Assembly: GCA_020633675.1 (NCBI GenBank) | Contig: JACKDE010000006.1 | Span: 1-64,000 of the forward strand | Source: Deferribacteres bacterium | GTDB lineage: Bacteria; Zhuqueibacterota; Zhuqueibacteria; Zhuqueibacterales; Geothermadaptataceae | DNA length: 64,000 nt | Direction of reading: 5' to 3' | Shown here: in pieces, positions 1-8,638 of the stretch | Layout of the letters: each line of letters begins with the position of its first letter | How positions within the stretch are numbered: the stretch's first letter is position 1 | Program-made: the position numbers and the translations under genes | The notes under the pieces: generated by a model | What the model was told of the DNA's origin: nothing | Databases searched by the model: none | The model's input: only the letters and a program-made list of their open reading frames with translations

Positions 1-615
1 CAGGGCCTGCGCAAAGTGTGCGATGAGCACGGCATCATGCTGATCTGCGACGAAGTGCAGAGCGGCTTTTGCCGCACCGGCAAGTGGGGCGCGTTTCAGC
101 ACGCGGGCATCACGCCTGATCTGTCGACCTGGGCCAAGGCGATGGGCAGCGGCATGCCGATTGGTGCTGTGATTGGCAAGGCGGAAGTGCTCGATGCGGC
201 CAAGCCGGGCACGATTGGCGGCACGTATCTCGGCAATCCGGTTGCCTGCGCTGCTTCGCTTGCGACGATTGAGGTGATGGAAACGCAGCAGCTCAACGAA
301 CGCGCGGTGGAAGTGGGACAGCACATCCGGCAAAGGCTGACCGACCTACAATCACGCTGCCCGGCTATTGGTGATGTGCGCGGTCTTGGCGCCATGATCG
401 CGTTCGAGCTGGTGAAAAATGGCGATCCGCGTCAGCCGGACACCGAGCTGTGCTCGAATCTGATCAATGCCTGTTTGCAGCGTGGCTTGCTCATTTTGGC
501 GGCCGGTACCTATAAAAACGTGGTTCGAATTCTGGTGCCGCTGGTGATTTCCAACGACTTGCTCGATCTCGGCCTCGATATCCTTGCAGAAGAGTTGCTT
601 CGATTGGGTAAATAG
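1..615 (+). CDS. gabT: class III aminotransferase (GabT-like), 3' part
   Basis: C-terminal 204 residues of a PLP-dependent class III aminotransferase; the reading frame is open to the window edge, so the start lies outside. The DEVQSGFCRTG motif holds the Asp that contacts the PLP pyridine nitrogen. STWAKAMGSGMPIGAV holds the probable Schiff-base lysine (WAKAMG), and GGTYLGNPVACAA is the typical family follow-on. Family members move an amino group from an omega-amine such as 4-aminobutyrate to 2-oxoglutarate. The substrate cannot be fixed from this half: GABA is the best guess, while ornithine or other omega-amino acids remain possible. Confidence 0.85.
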   Translation, partial: QGLRKVCDEHGIMLICDEVQSGFCRTGKWGAFQHAGITPDLSTWAKAMGSGMPIGAVIGKAEVLDAAKPGTIGGTYLGNPVACAASLATIEVMETQQLNERAVEVGQHIRQRLTDLQSRCPAIGDVRGLGAMIAFELVKNGDPRQPDTELCSNLINACLQRGLLILAAGTYKNVVRILVPLVISNDLLDLGLDILAEELLRLGK

Positions 616-960
616 GGATTTGTCTTTTTGCGGATAAGTTCTTCAGAAAACCGCCGCCAGATGGAATCGTTTTTGTCTATTGCATGACAGAACGACGTTT
701 TTGTACGATTTGTAAGTAGGATGGGCTGTCGCCCTCGTGCTGCTTTGGGTTGGACGCTATTCCCCTAAAATAACTCTAATGATAGCTGTGGAAATGTAAA
801 CAAAACGAATCATTAGCTACAATCAGCCATAGATTTATCATCAAAATTCCACCCAATAAATAAAATGAGGCTGCAATTTAGCGGCATGTTTGCTATCTTT
901 TGATCGCACGTGAAAATACACTGAAAAATTTCGAACACGAATCCCTAAAAAAGGAAAACC
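616..960. other. intergenic region, no gene seen
   Basis: AT-rich 345 bp spacer between the aminotransferase and the HExxH protein. No convincing ORF or strong hairpin was seen. It presumably carries the promoter of the downstream gene, whose ribosome site (AAAAAAGGAAAACC) abuts the ATG at 961. Confidence 0.4.
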
Positions 961-1749
961 ATGAGCGCAGTGCTCGCGAAATGTTTGCAGGATATTATCC
1001 GCAAGGTTGAAAAGATTTCAGCCAAAAAAGTCAGGCTTGTTGAGAAACGTGGCATGAATATGCCGGTGATTGTAAAGGTTGCGCGACCGGAAGTGCCGGC
1101 GCATTTGCTCTATTTTGATCCGACACACGGCGATATTTCCTACCATTCCATCGCCCACGAGTGCGTGCACATCTTGCGGCTTTTCGAAGCAGAGCCGGGT
1201 AAGCGCATCGTGCCAATCGCGACCTCGGAAATGCGCGACAAAGCTTTGGAGATGATCGAAGCCGAAATCGAAGAGACGGCTATCGAGTTGACCGACGATA
1301 TGGCCCGGAAAATGCAGGACTTCTGGTACGATAGCATCATCCGGCAACTCTCCAATTACCCGGTCGATATTCGCATCGAGCAGTGGCTTTATAAATACTA
1401 TCCCGAGCTCAGGCCTGTACAGAGCAAGGCGATCAAAATGCAGGCAGATGCCGCTGCCGGATCGCTCAAAGACGAGGTACAGGATTTGACCCCGCCGATG
1501 ATTTACGAAGCTGCGAACGTGATGAACTATGCCTACCTGACCACACTCGGCAAATTTTTGGAGACGGCAATTGACCTGCCTTTTCGGGCAAGCCAATTTG
1601 CTGAGGAAGGCAAAAAACTGGTCGCGATTACCGATGATTCGGATCGCGACGACCACGAAGGCGATGTTGAAATGATTCAACACTGGGCAGACTTTTTGGG
1701 CTTGTCCGACTGGTTTGCCTGGATGGATTTCGAGAGTGTACCAGCCTGA
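961..1749 (+). CDS. hypothetical zincin-like protein with HExxH motif
   Basis: A 262-residue protein that I do not assign to a named family. Residues 66-70 read HECVH, within SIAHECVHILRLF. This fits the HExxH zinc site of gluzincin/ImmA-IrrE-type metallopeptidases, on a predicted helix and preceded by a beta-rich stretch (VIVKV, HLLYFDP) as in those folds. The following segment is rich in Glu (about 92-105), any of which could be the third ligand. There is no signal peptide or membrane segment, so it is probably cytoplasmic. The start is supported by an AAGGA site 6 nt upstream. No adjacent helix-turn-helix or toxin partner is visible. The peptidase role is inferred from one motif only. Confidence 0.6.
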   Translation: MSAVLAKCLQDIIRKVEKISAKKVRLVEKRGMNMPVIVKVARPEVPAHLLYFDPTHGDISYHSIAHECVHILRLFEAEPGKRIVPIATSEMRDKALEMIEAEIEETAIELTDDMARKMQDFWYDSIIRQLSNYPVDIRIEQWLYKYYPELRPVQSKAIKMQADAAAGSLKDEVQDLTPPMIYEAANVMNYAYLTTLGKFLETAIDLPFRASQFAEEGKKLVAITDDSDRDDHEGDVEMIQHWADFLGLSDWFAWMDFESVPA

Positions 1750-1810
1750 TATCCGCTTACCTTTCAAGTCGATTTGACCATCTGATTTTTACCGAAAAAT
1801 GAAAAAATCA

Positions 1811-1841
1811 GCTACGAATAGCACGAATGAACACGAATGAG
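1811..1841. repeat. short tandem CACGAATGA repeat
   Basis: Two copies of CACGAATGA lie at 1822-1830 and 1832-1840, with a related CTACGAATA just before them. They sit in the spacer between the HExxH protein and the RecQ-like gene. Similar ACACGAATGA strings are a familiar type of intergenic repeat in environmental bacterial genomes; no function is known. Confidence 0.5.
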
Positions 1842-1902
1842 AATTTTGTCGATGTATTCGAGTTGAATCGCGGAAATTTGTGGCTAAAAGCGAGTGAATT
1901 AA

Positions 1903-3315
1903 ATGACTGCAGATGCGATTCTTCAAAAATATTTTGGCTATTCTGAATTCCGCGGCCAGCAAGCAGCCATCATCGAGCATGTGCTGCATGGCCAGCACGC
2001 GCTGGTGATCATGCCGACGGGCATGGGCAAATCCGTCTGCTACCAGGTGCCGGCGCTGTTGCTCGACGGACTGACCATCGTGATTTCGCCGCTTATCGCG
2101 CTGATGAAAGACCAGGTTGATGTGCTGCAAAGCCGTGGCATCGATGCGATTTTTATCAATTCCTCGCTGAACAAAAAAGAGCGTGAGCAACGCTATAAGG
2201 CTATTGCTGGAGGCCAGCACAAATTGCTTTACGTGACGCCCGAGCGCTTTCGCAAGGCTGATTTTCTCACGACGCTGAAAAGCCGCGACATTGCTCTACT
2301 GGCCGTCGACGAAGCGCATTGTATCAGCGAGTGGGGGCACGATTTCCGGCCCGACTACACGCGCCTGCAGGAATTCCGAAAGCTCCTCGGCGACCCGACG
2401 ACTATCGCCTTGACCGCTACGGCCACGCCCGAAGTGCAGCGTGATATTGTCGCTCAGCTCGGGCTGGAACCTACCGAAATGAAATTGTTTCACGAAGGCA
2501 TCGACCGTCCTAATTTGCATCTTGAGGTCGAAGACACCTGGGGCGAAGATGAGAAGGTCGCAGCCATCCAGCGCATGCATCGCGCAGTTCCGGGCAATGG
2601 CATTGTGTATTTTTCGCTGATCAGAACGCTGGAGAAATTCAGCGACCGCCTGACACACGCCAAAATCCCGCACCTTTGTTACCACGGCGATTTGGAAACA
2701 GCCGCGCGCAAGCGCATCCAAAGCCTATTTATGAACGGCGAAAATCAGCTTGTGCTGGCGACCAATGCCTTCGGGATGGGCATCGACAAAGAGAGTATCC
2801 GCTACGTGATGCATGCTGAGATACCGGGCTCGCTGGAGTCCTATTACCAGGAAATCGGCAGGGCGGGGCGCGATGGCAAAGAAGCGTTCTGTCACCTGCT
2901 GTACGATGAACAGGATTTGCTCATTCAGATGGATTTCATCAAGTGGAACAATCCGGGCGCGGATTTCTACCAGCGCGTTTACGATATTTTGCTGGATGAT
3001 TTGGAAAAAGCCAACGCGCTTGGCATCGAGTGGATGAAAGAGCGGCTGTTGTTTAAAAACCGCACCGACTTCCGGCTCGAAACCGCGCTCGGTATGCTCG
3101 ACCGCTTCGGTGTGGTCAGTGGCTCGATTGAGCAGAAAAACCTGCAAATTGTCGACGGATTGCCTGATTTGCTCTCAGATGAAGATTATCTCGCTGAAAA
3201 GCTGCAGCGTGAGCAAAAGAAACTCTATACAATGGTGCAATACGCCAAAACTACCGACAATCGCAAAGCATTTATTCACAACTACTTTGGCCTGCCTTTT
3301 CGCGAAGCTGCCTGA
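1903..3315 (+). CDS. short RecQ-family ATP-dependent DNA helicase
   Basis: 470-residue superfamily 2 helicase that unwinds DNA 3'-5' in recombination and repair. Visible motifs: motif 0 (YFGYSEFRGQQ), Walker A (MPTGMGKSVCYQ), DEAH box with the RecQ aromatic loop (VDEAHCISEWGHDFRPDY), SAT-like TATATP, and motif VI (QEIGRAGRDG). It is shorter than typical RecQ (about 600 residues). The chain stops in TTDNRKAFIHNYFG, where RecQ proteins normally start their Cys4 zinc module; the usual first Cys is Asn and no CxxC follows. RQC winged-helix and HRDC domains are therefore absent. Another reading frame does not restore them. It may be a natural short form or a truncated gene. Confidence 0.88.
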   Translation: MTADAILQKYFGYSEFRGQQAAIIEHVLHGQHALVIMPTGMGKSVCYQVPALLLDGLTIVISPLIALMKDQVDVLQSRGIDAIFINSSLNKKEREQRYKAIAGGQHKLLYVTPERFRKADFLTTLKSRDIALLAVDEAHCISEWGHDFRPDYTRLQEFRKLLGDPTTIALTATATPEVQRDIVAQLGLEPTEMKLFHEGIDRPNLHLEVEDTWGEDEKVAAIQRMHRAVPGNGIVYFSLIRTLEKFSDRLTHAKIPHLCYHGDLETAARKRIQSLFMNGENQLVLATNAFGMGIDKESIRYVMHAEIPGSLESYYQEIGRAGRDGKEAFCHLLYDEQDLLIQMDFIKWNNPGADFYQRVYDILLDDLEKANALGIEWMKERLLFKNRTDFRLETALGMLDRFGVVSGSIEQKNLQIVDGLPDLLSDEDYLAEKLQREQKKLYTMVQYAKTTDNRKAFIHNYFGLPFREAA

Positions 3316-3344
3316 GCGCGGCAAAATCCCTATCCATATTCTCG

Positions 3345-5945
3345 TTATTCACTCCGCAAACCATCCACCGGACTGGCGCGCACAATTTTGAATATGTGTG
3401 AGGCAATAGTTGCTGCAGCCGTGAAAAATACAATCACCGTCGCGATGATAAACGGCCCTGAGTTCAATGGAATGCGGTAGCTGTACAAGCTGTCGAGCAC
3501 CAGGTTGAGCAGCACAAATCCCAGCGGCGCGGCGAGCACTGTCGCGATCAGCAGAATCGTCAGGATTTCACGATTGACCAGGGTGATCACGTGACGAAGA
3601 TTGGCGCCAAGCACTTTTCTGATGCTGAATTCCTTCCAGCGTTTTTGAATATTCATCGAAATCAATCCGAAAAGCCCCATGCAGGAAATCAGCAACGCAA
3701 CCGCGGCGATAAAAATAAACAGCTTGCGGATGCCTTCGTTCATCTGCATCGCAAAAGCAAAAATTTGGTCCTGATAATATGCTTCATAGGGCGCATCCGG
3801 AAACAGCAATTTCCAGGTATCGGCGAGGTGTTTTTCACTCTGTTTGGCGCTGCCTGCACGGGTTTTCGCGATCAAATAGCTGAATTGCATTTCGTCCGCC
3901 AGCCGGAAAGCCACCGGCTCGATGGATTCGCGAAAGTCGCGGTAATGAAAATCCTCAACCACACCGACGATGGTTTGAAAGGTGCTGTCGCTGCTGCGCA
4001 CGCGCTGGCCAATGACATCCGTTAAATTAGCACGGCGGACAAACTCTTCGTTGACGATCACGGCATCCTGCAGGTCGGATGTGATGCGTTCATCAAAGAA
4101 CCGGCCTGCCTGCAGACGCAGCTGAATGGTTTTAAAATACCCGGGACCGATTTCAAACTGGTTGATCTGCATTTTCTTATGCGGCATTTCGACAACAGTG
4201 AGCGCGCGGCGCTTGCCGACATGATAGCGCGCACCGGCGATACTTTCGATGCCGGGAAAGGATTGAATGGCGTCGTGGAATGTGCGATATTGCGTGGCGC
4301 CGTCCAGCTCCACCACCAGTTTTTGCGACTGATCGTAGCCCCAATCGCGATTTTCCTGGAACGAAGCATTGAGTGAAAAAACAATCCCTGAAGCAACCAA
4401 CACCAGCGCCAGGGTAAATTGCATCGTCAGCAAGCTCCGGGTAAGCGTGGTTCGGCCGCCGAGCTTTTGTTTGCCGCGAAAGATATTAATTGGATTGAAA
4501 TTAGCAACATATAAAGAAGGGTAAATGCCAGCGACAAGCCCGGTAAACAGTAATAAGGCGATGAAAAACAGCCAGATGCTGCTGGTGTAATCTATCACCA
4601 AGTTTTCACCTTGAAAGAGTGAATTCCAGGTCGGCACAAAAATAAATTGTGCCAAAATGGCTCCGAAAACCAGGGCGATCAGGCACAATAGGATATTTTC
4701 GCCGAGAAACTGTTGAATTAATTGCCATCTTCGACTTCCGATGACCTTGCGCACGCCGATTTCCTTTAGCCTGTTGCCAGCAGAAGCAATAGCGATGTTC
4801 ATGTAATTGAAACAGGCTAACAGCAACAAAAACAACGCAACGAAAAACAGGGTGATGCGTTCAACCGGCTCGCTGCCATGCGAGATGTCACCGCTCACTT
4901 TGTATGAATTGAGCGCCAGATTTCGCAGATTGTCAAATACAAATGCTTTGATTGGCCAATTGGTATCGGTAGCCGTTTGCAGTTCACGATATTTTTCCAT
5001 GTTTTGGGCGATTTCCGCTAAATCTTTTGGATTGCGCAATTGTATCAATGTTGCACCGGCAAATTTTTTCCAATCATTCATTTCAGTTGCAGTCCTCACC
5101 CCCAGGTCAACTTGCAGGTCGTGACGCAGCAGCACATCGAATCTGAAGCTGGCCCGGAGTGGAAATTTTTTCGCGACGCCACCCACGAAGAATGCTTTGC
5201 TTTGTTTGCCTTTTACATGAAGCGTCACCTGTTGGCCGACCGGATTGGACTCGCCGAAATATTTTGCAGCGACCTCTTCGCTGAGAATAACGTTGCTCCT
5301 TTGCTGCAAGGCTGAGATATCGCCATATTTGAGCGGAAACGTGAACATATCAAGATATTCAGGCGAAACGAAATAAAGCGTTTCGTTAAAGACTTTGTCT
5401 CGAAAGCGCATTGTTGCGGTGCCGTAGTCGATGCGCACTACCCGCTCGATTTGTGGAAAATCGGCTTGCATTGCAGGGCCGAGCGGCAGGGGAGAGTCGC
5501 CCCAAAGCTGCACCTTGCCATTTCGTTCAACCTGCGTCTCGATCAGGAAAATCTTCTCGCCATTTTCGTGAAATGCGTCCTGACTGTACTGATCCTCGAT
5601 AAAGAGAAAAACCACGATGCTGCACCCGATCGCGGCAGAAAGCCCCAGCAGGTTAATCGCAGAGACCATGCGATTTTTATAGAGATTGCGGATAGCCATT
5701 TTTACATAGTTTTTAAGCATGACTGTGTTCCAATACATTGTTTGGTTGAAAAATGCCGGCACAGCGAGCAGCACCTGACGCCAATACCAAAAGCAGGCAC
5801 GCAGTCTACCGTGATGGCGTGCGATTTCGTGATAGACTTCTGCGAGATCACCGGCGAGGGAGTAGCTTTGCCGATCCGGAAAAAGCCGCAGGATCAGCCA
5901 TTCAGCCAGTTTGGGTGGTGAGGCCATGCGGGGATTTTTATTCAT
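3345..5945 (-). CDS. FtsX/MacB-type ABC transporter permease with N-terminal prefix domain
   Basis: 866-residue membrane protein. Residues 1-70 form a soluble prefix (PPKLAEWLILRLFPD...LAGDLAEVYHEIA) typical of permeases that pair with PadR regulators. Then comes a MacB-like periplasmic domain after a first TM helix (NLLGLSAAIGCSIVVFLF), three FtsX helices near residues 380-490, a second TM and periplasmic repeat, and three more helices at the C-terminus. The repeats GVRKVIGSRRWQ and SIRKVLGANLRH are the FtsX-type cytoplasmic coupling helices. The tandem architecture makes it a full permease, but no ATPase is encoded next to it. It starts 14 bp after the PadR gene and is probably cotranscribed. 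The substrate is unknown: lipoprotein, peptide or antibiotic export are all possible. Confidence 0.88.
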   Translation of the reverse strand: MNKNPRMASPPKLAEWLILRLFPDRQSYSLAGDLAEVYHEIARHHGRLRACFWYWRQVLLAVPAFFNQTMYWNTVMLKNYVKMAIRNLYKNRMVSAINLLGLSAAIGCSIVVFLFIEDQYSQDAFHENGEKIFLIETQVERNGKVQLWGDSPLPLGPAMQADFPQIERVVRIDYGTATMRFRDKVFNETLYFVSPEYLDMFTFPLKYGDISALQQRSNVILSEEVAAKYFGESNPVGQQVTLHVKGKQSKAFFVGGVAKKFPLRASFRFDVLLRHDLQVDLGVRTATEMNDWKKFAGATLIQLRNPKDLAEIAQNMEKYRELQTATDTNWPIKAFVFDNLRNLALNSYKVSGDISHGSEPVERITLFFVALFLLLLACFNYMNIAIASAGNRLKEIGVRKVIGSRRWQLIQQFLGENILLCLIALVFGAILAQFIFVPTWNSLFQGENLVIDYTSSIWLFFIALLLFTGLVAGIYPSLYVANFNPINIFRGKQKLGGRTTLTRSLLTMQFTLALVLVASGIVFSLNASFQENRDWGYDQSQKLVVELDGATQYRTFHDAIQSFPGIESIAGARYHVGKRRALTVVEMPHKKMQINQFEIGPGYFKTIQLRLQAGRFFDERITSDLQDAVIVNEEFVRRANLTDVIGQRVRSSDSTFQTIVGVVEDFHYRDFRESIEPVAFRLADEMQFSYLIAKTRAGSAKQSEKHLADTWKLLFPDAPYEAYYQDQIFAFAMQMNEGIRKLFIFIAAVALLISCMGLFGLISMNIQKRWKEFSIRKVLGANLRHVITLVNREILTILLIATVLAAPLGFVLLNLVLDSLYSYRIPLNSGPFIIATVIVFFTAAATIASHIFKIVRASPVDGLRSE

Positions 5946-5959
5946 GATTGCATGCTCTG

Positions 5960-6289
5960 CTATCGCAATTTGGATGCGGTGATTTCGGGCAGATCAGCCC
6001 ACATGGCTTTTTCGGCTTCCTTGACTTCCGCCAGTGCTCGCAGACCTTCTTCAGTGACCCGATACATGCGCTTGCTGCGGCCGCCACGTTCGGGCGTGGG
6101 ATCGCTGAGCTCGGAAACGAGCAACTCCTTCTTAACCAATCGCTCCAGCGAAACAAACAAAGCGCCGAATGCCCACGATTTGCCCATCGCTTTCTTCAAT
6201 TGCTCGTGAATGGTGACAGCATAGGCATTTTGTTGCAGGCGCCAAACCGCGAGTAGCAAAAACTCCTCGGATCGTGTGATAAGGGCCAT
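5960..6289 (-). CDS. PadR-family transcriptional regulator
   Basis: 109-residue winged-helix regulator. The pattern EEFLLLAVWRLQQNAYAVTIHEQL, then GALFVSLERLVKKELL, then GGRSKRMYRVTEEGLRAL is the PadR DNA-binding domain with its recognition helix and beta-wing. It is the small type without a long C-terminal dimerisation extension. The gene directly precedes the FtsX-type permease on the same strand with a 14 bp gap, a common pairing in which PadR represses the transporter. No clear ATGT-N8-ACAT operator was found upstream. Confidence 0.9.
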   Translation of the reverse strand: MALITRSEEFLLLAVWRLQQNAYAVTIHEQLKKAMGKSWAFGALFVSLERLVKKELLVSELSDPTPERGGRSKRMYRVTEEGLRALAEVKEAEKAMWADLPEITASKLR

Positions 6290-6356
6290 GACAATCTTTC
6301 AAATTATCTTAATAACGCGAGTTCGACTTAAGTAATTTTCGGCTAAGTGGAAAGCC

Positions 6357-6390
6357 ATCTTCATGGTGAGCGGACTCGAACCATGAAGAT
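6357..6390. repeat. palindromic CATGAAG-type element
   Basis: Arms ATCTTCATGG (6357-6366) and CCATGAAGAT (6381-6390) pair perfectly around a 14-nt loop. Related imperfect palindromes with CTTCATG/CATGAAG arms occur at 40409-40456 and 58668-58696, all in non-coding DNA, so this looks like a dispersed short repeat. Confidence 0.6.
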
Positions 6391-6633
6391 TTTGAGCTTT
6401 TATTACAATGTCTTCTGAGCGCCTTCGACTGCGCTCAAGCTGAAGAATCTGATGTTTTGCTTATATCGAACTCACGTTTAATCAGTCGGAAATGCAGAGG
6501 CACGACCGACATTGACAAAAATTTAAATGCCTACATTGTAGGGAAAATAGCTCGGAAAGTTTCATTTTTGCTGAAATATGCAGACATTTTAGGCTGGCAT
6601 AGTGGGGAATCGCATCGCTCTTTTAAAATAAGA

Positions 6634-6660
6634 AGCGCGAGCAGGGGACACTCGCGCTTG
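6634..6660 (-). terminator. terminator after lysis cassette
   Basis: Perfect 9-bp stem AAGCGCGAG/CTCGCGCTT with a 9-nt loop, followed on the minus strand by a T/A-rich stretch (CTTATTTTAAAA). It starts 29 bp past the holin stop codon. Confidence 0.65.
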
Positions 6661-6689
6661 CTGACTGAATGCTTTGCTCGCGGCGTGGC

Positions 6690-7112
6690 TCAACCTTGAG
6701 CGCCGTCGCCTCCCGAGCCTTTTTTGCTAACATATTGGCTGGTGATTTTCTCTGCAGACCGGCCAACTACATAGCCACCTAAACCGATCTGGAGAAGTGT
6801 CCATGCTTCGGGCGCCAGACTATTCGCCAGCCAGCCAAAAGAATCGAGTACGACCAACGCCAAAAAAGTCAACATCGTTATCGGCCGCCAACTTCGCTGC
6901 AACCAGGACGCGCCAGTCGCTTCTGCTTTGATGATTGATGCCTGGTTTTCCATGAGCTTGGTTTCGTACTCAAGTACCTTGGACTGGAATGCATTTTCGA
7001 TCTGCTGCATTTGCTTTTTGAGCTCTAATTTTTCTTCCTCAGTGGTGGTTACGCTGTCGATTAAATCCGTGGCAGGCTTAATAATGTTGCTGATGAAACT
7101 AAAAATTCCCAT
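6690..7112 (-). CDS. phage/GTA-type holin (3TM holin family)
   Basis: 140-residue protein. The N-terminus IKPATDLIDSVTTTEEEKLELKKQMQQ continues into a coiled coil (about 20-65). Then comes SWLQRSWRPITMLTFLALVV and a C-terminal LLQIGLGGYVVGRSAEKI. This arrangement is characteristic of the holin family named for gene-transfer-agent release. Two hydrophobic segments are clear (about 75-95 and 105-122). Holins open the inner membrane so that an endolysin can reach peptidoglycan. A GGGAG site lies 8 nt before the ATG. The gene follows the muramidase gene by 39 bp and ends in a hairpin terminator, forming a two-gene lysis unit. No phage structural genes are in the window. Confidence 0.82.
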   Translation of the reverse strand: MGIFSFISNIIKPATDLIDSVTTTEEEKLELKKQMQQIENAFQSKVLEYETKLMENQASIIKAEATGASWLQRSWRPITMLTFLALVVLDSFGWLANSLAPEAWTLLQIGLGGYVVGRSAEKITSQYVSKKGSGGDGAQG

Positions 7113-7151
7113 GAGCTTTTCTCCCTTTTAAAAATGTGCTTTTATGAAATT

Positions 7152-8540
7152 TCAAACAATCAATTTTTTATAGGCATCGTAATGGTTTCGAATCCATTGA
7201 CCATATTTTTCCATTTGCCCGGAGCCGTTGTATTTGCCGGCAAAAGTAACAAATTCAAGCTTTTTGAGCGCCTGAATCATGCTGTTGTCAAAAAAGTCGA
7301 ACAAGCCGAGAATATGAAAACGAATCTCCGCATTGAACTTTTCGAACATATCCTGCACCGTGTCATAGCCGATGCGCTGATAGTGAAAACCCATAATTTG
7401 TGGTGCGCCCATACTGATGGATTGCAGCGCAGCGGAGTCATCGATGGAACGTGCGAATTCCAGCACCTGCCATTCCGCGGCCTGATTCCCGTGGAAGGTG
7501 CGCCACTCATCGCTGAGGCTTTTGCGCCATTTGTGCTCCTTCCAGGCTTCGCCTTTTTTGTATTGAAAATGAGCATGAAATTTTTCGGGATTTTGGCGGC
7601 CCCAATAGCTCCAGAATTTGTGGTTTTCGAAACGAATGATCATGCGATTCTGGTTATCTGCTTCAAAACCTTTACCGGAGCTTTCCACGCAGAGCACGGC
7701 AACCGCTGCACCCGTATCGATCCCGATGTCGTGGCTCATCACGTCCAGCAAATTTCCGAATTTGTTCCATGTGCGCGCGACATTCTGAGCGTGTGAATTG
7801 CCTGCCACCGGCATTTTATGCACAGGCTCAAGCGGCGCCGTATCCGGGCTGTCATGGCTGTCGATGATGTCCGGTGCATGCGGGATTCTGCTGTCATCTT
7901 CATCTTCTTCGCGCGCGGAGACTTCGACAGGCGCATCAGGTTCATCGGAAATGGCGAAACTATCGGTGTCAACGAACGCGCTATGCACAAAAGCGGACGA
8001 GCCGTTGAATTTAATTTCGTACCATTCGCCAACCCGCGCGACAATATTGACGGTTTCATTTTGCGCCAGCTGCCCGACTATAGAACCTGCTAAGCCGGGC
8101 TGTGAACGCACATTCAATAGCCCAACGGAAACGACACCTCGTTTAAGTTCATCTGCAGTATGCATATCAACAAAATCGCGGTGTACAAAAGCAATGCCGC
8201 TGTTGAATTCGATTTCGAGCCATTCACCGTGGCGCGCCAGGATATTGACCACCGCACCACCTATGACGCTGCCAACAATTCGGCCGTTCAGGCTAGGCTG
8301 GGCGCGCACATTCAGCAGGTTTGCCGTAACCACACCCTTCATGGCTTTGGGCTTGCTGATCAATTCGATGAAATCATCGTTGACGAAGGCAGACAAGCCG
8401 GTGTAGCTGATCTCGAACCAACCGCCTTTTTGCCCGAGAACATCGATAATGGTGCCATTGAGCAGCGATCCGACAATTTTGCCATCCCTGTCCGGTCGTG
8501 CGCGAACGTTGAGTCTGCTTGCTTGAACGATACCTTGCAT
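7152..8540 (-). CDS. N-acetylmuramidase endolysin with three SH3 domains
   Basis: 462 residues. Three bacterial SH3 repeats occupy about 1-62, 65-128 and 132-198, each with LNVR(A/S)(R/Q)P and a W(F/L/Y)EI core. They are followed by an acidic, Pro-rich linker (to about 250) and a C-terminal muramidase domain of the DUF3380 type (AAVAVLCVESSGKGFE, MIIRFENHKFW, SISMGAPQIMGFHY). The Glu in VESSGKGF is the likely catalytic acid. It should cut the MurNAc-GlcNAc bond. The start is placed at 8540 because AAGGAG lies 6 nt upstream of that ATG; an upstream ATG would add 29 unrelated residues. There is no signal peptide, consistent with holin-dependent export. Confidence 0.87.
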   Translation of the reverse strand: MQGIVQASRLNVRARPDRDGKIVGSLLNGTIIDVLGQKGGWFEISYTGLSAFVNDDFIELISKPKAMKGVVTANLLNVRAQPSLNGRIVGSVIGGAVVNILARHGEWLEIEFNSGIAFVHRDFVDMHTADELKRGVVSVGLLNVRSQPGLAGSIVGQLAQNETVNIVARVGEWYEIKFNGSSAFVHSAFVDTDSFAISDEPDAPVEVSAREEDEDDSRIPHAPDIIDSHDSPDTAPLEPVHKMPVAGNSHAQNVARTWNKFGNLLDVMSHDIGIDTGAAVAVLCVESSGKGFEADNQNRMIIRFENHKFWSYWGRQNPEKFHAHFQYKKGEAWKEHKWRKSLSDEWRTFHGNQAAEWQVLEFARSIDDSAALQSISMGAPQIMGFHYQRIGYDTVQDMFEKFNAEIRFHILGLFDFFDNSMIQALKKLEFVTFAGKYNGSGQMEKYGQWIRNHYDAYKKLIV

Positions 8541-8638
8541 GGTATGCTCCTTGTAGGTTGAAATCTTGCTCTTTTGCAGAGTTTTCAGCGTGTGAGCCAC
8601 CCAAAATTGGGTGCCCAGATTACTCATAAAGTTCGAAT

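Larger units (their letters stand above)
6290..6689. other. intergenic region with hairpin elements
   Basis: 400 bp between the PadR gene and the holin gene. It holds a perfect 10-bp inverted repeat (6357-6390), a second hairpin-forming element (TGAGCG at 6416-6421 with CGCTCA at 6432-6437), and the lysis-cassette terminator (6634-6660). No protein-coding gene is evident. Confidence 0.5.

Noticed and set aside
6361..6390. Possible tRNA remnant with a GGTTCGAGTCC-like T loop on the minus strand
   Set aside because: T-stem pairing fails beyond three base pairs and no other arm is present; it is explained by the palindromic element.
6690..8540. Prophage
   Set aside because: Only the lysis genes are present; no structural, packaging, integrase or repressor genes are found nearby.
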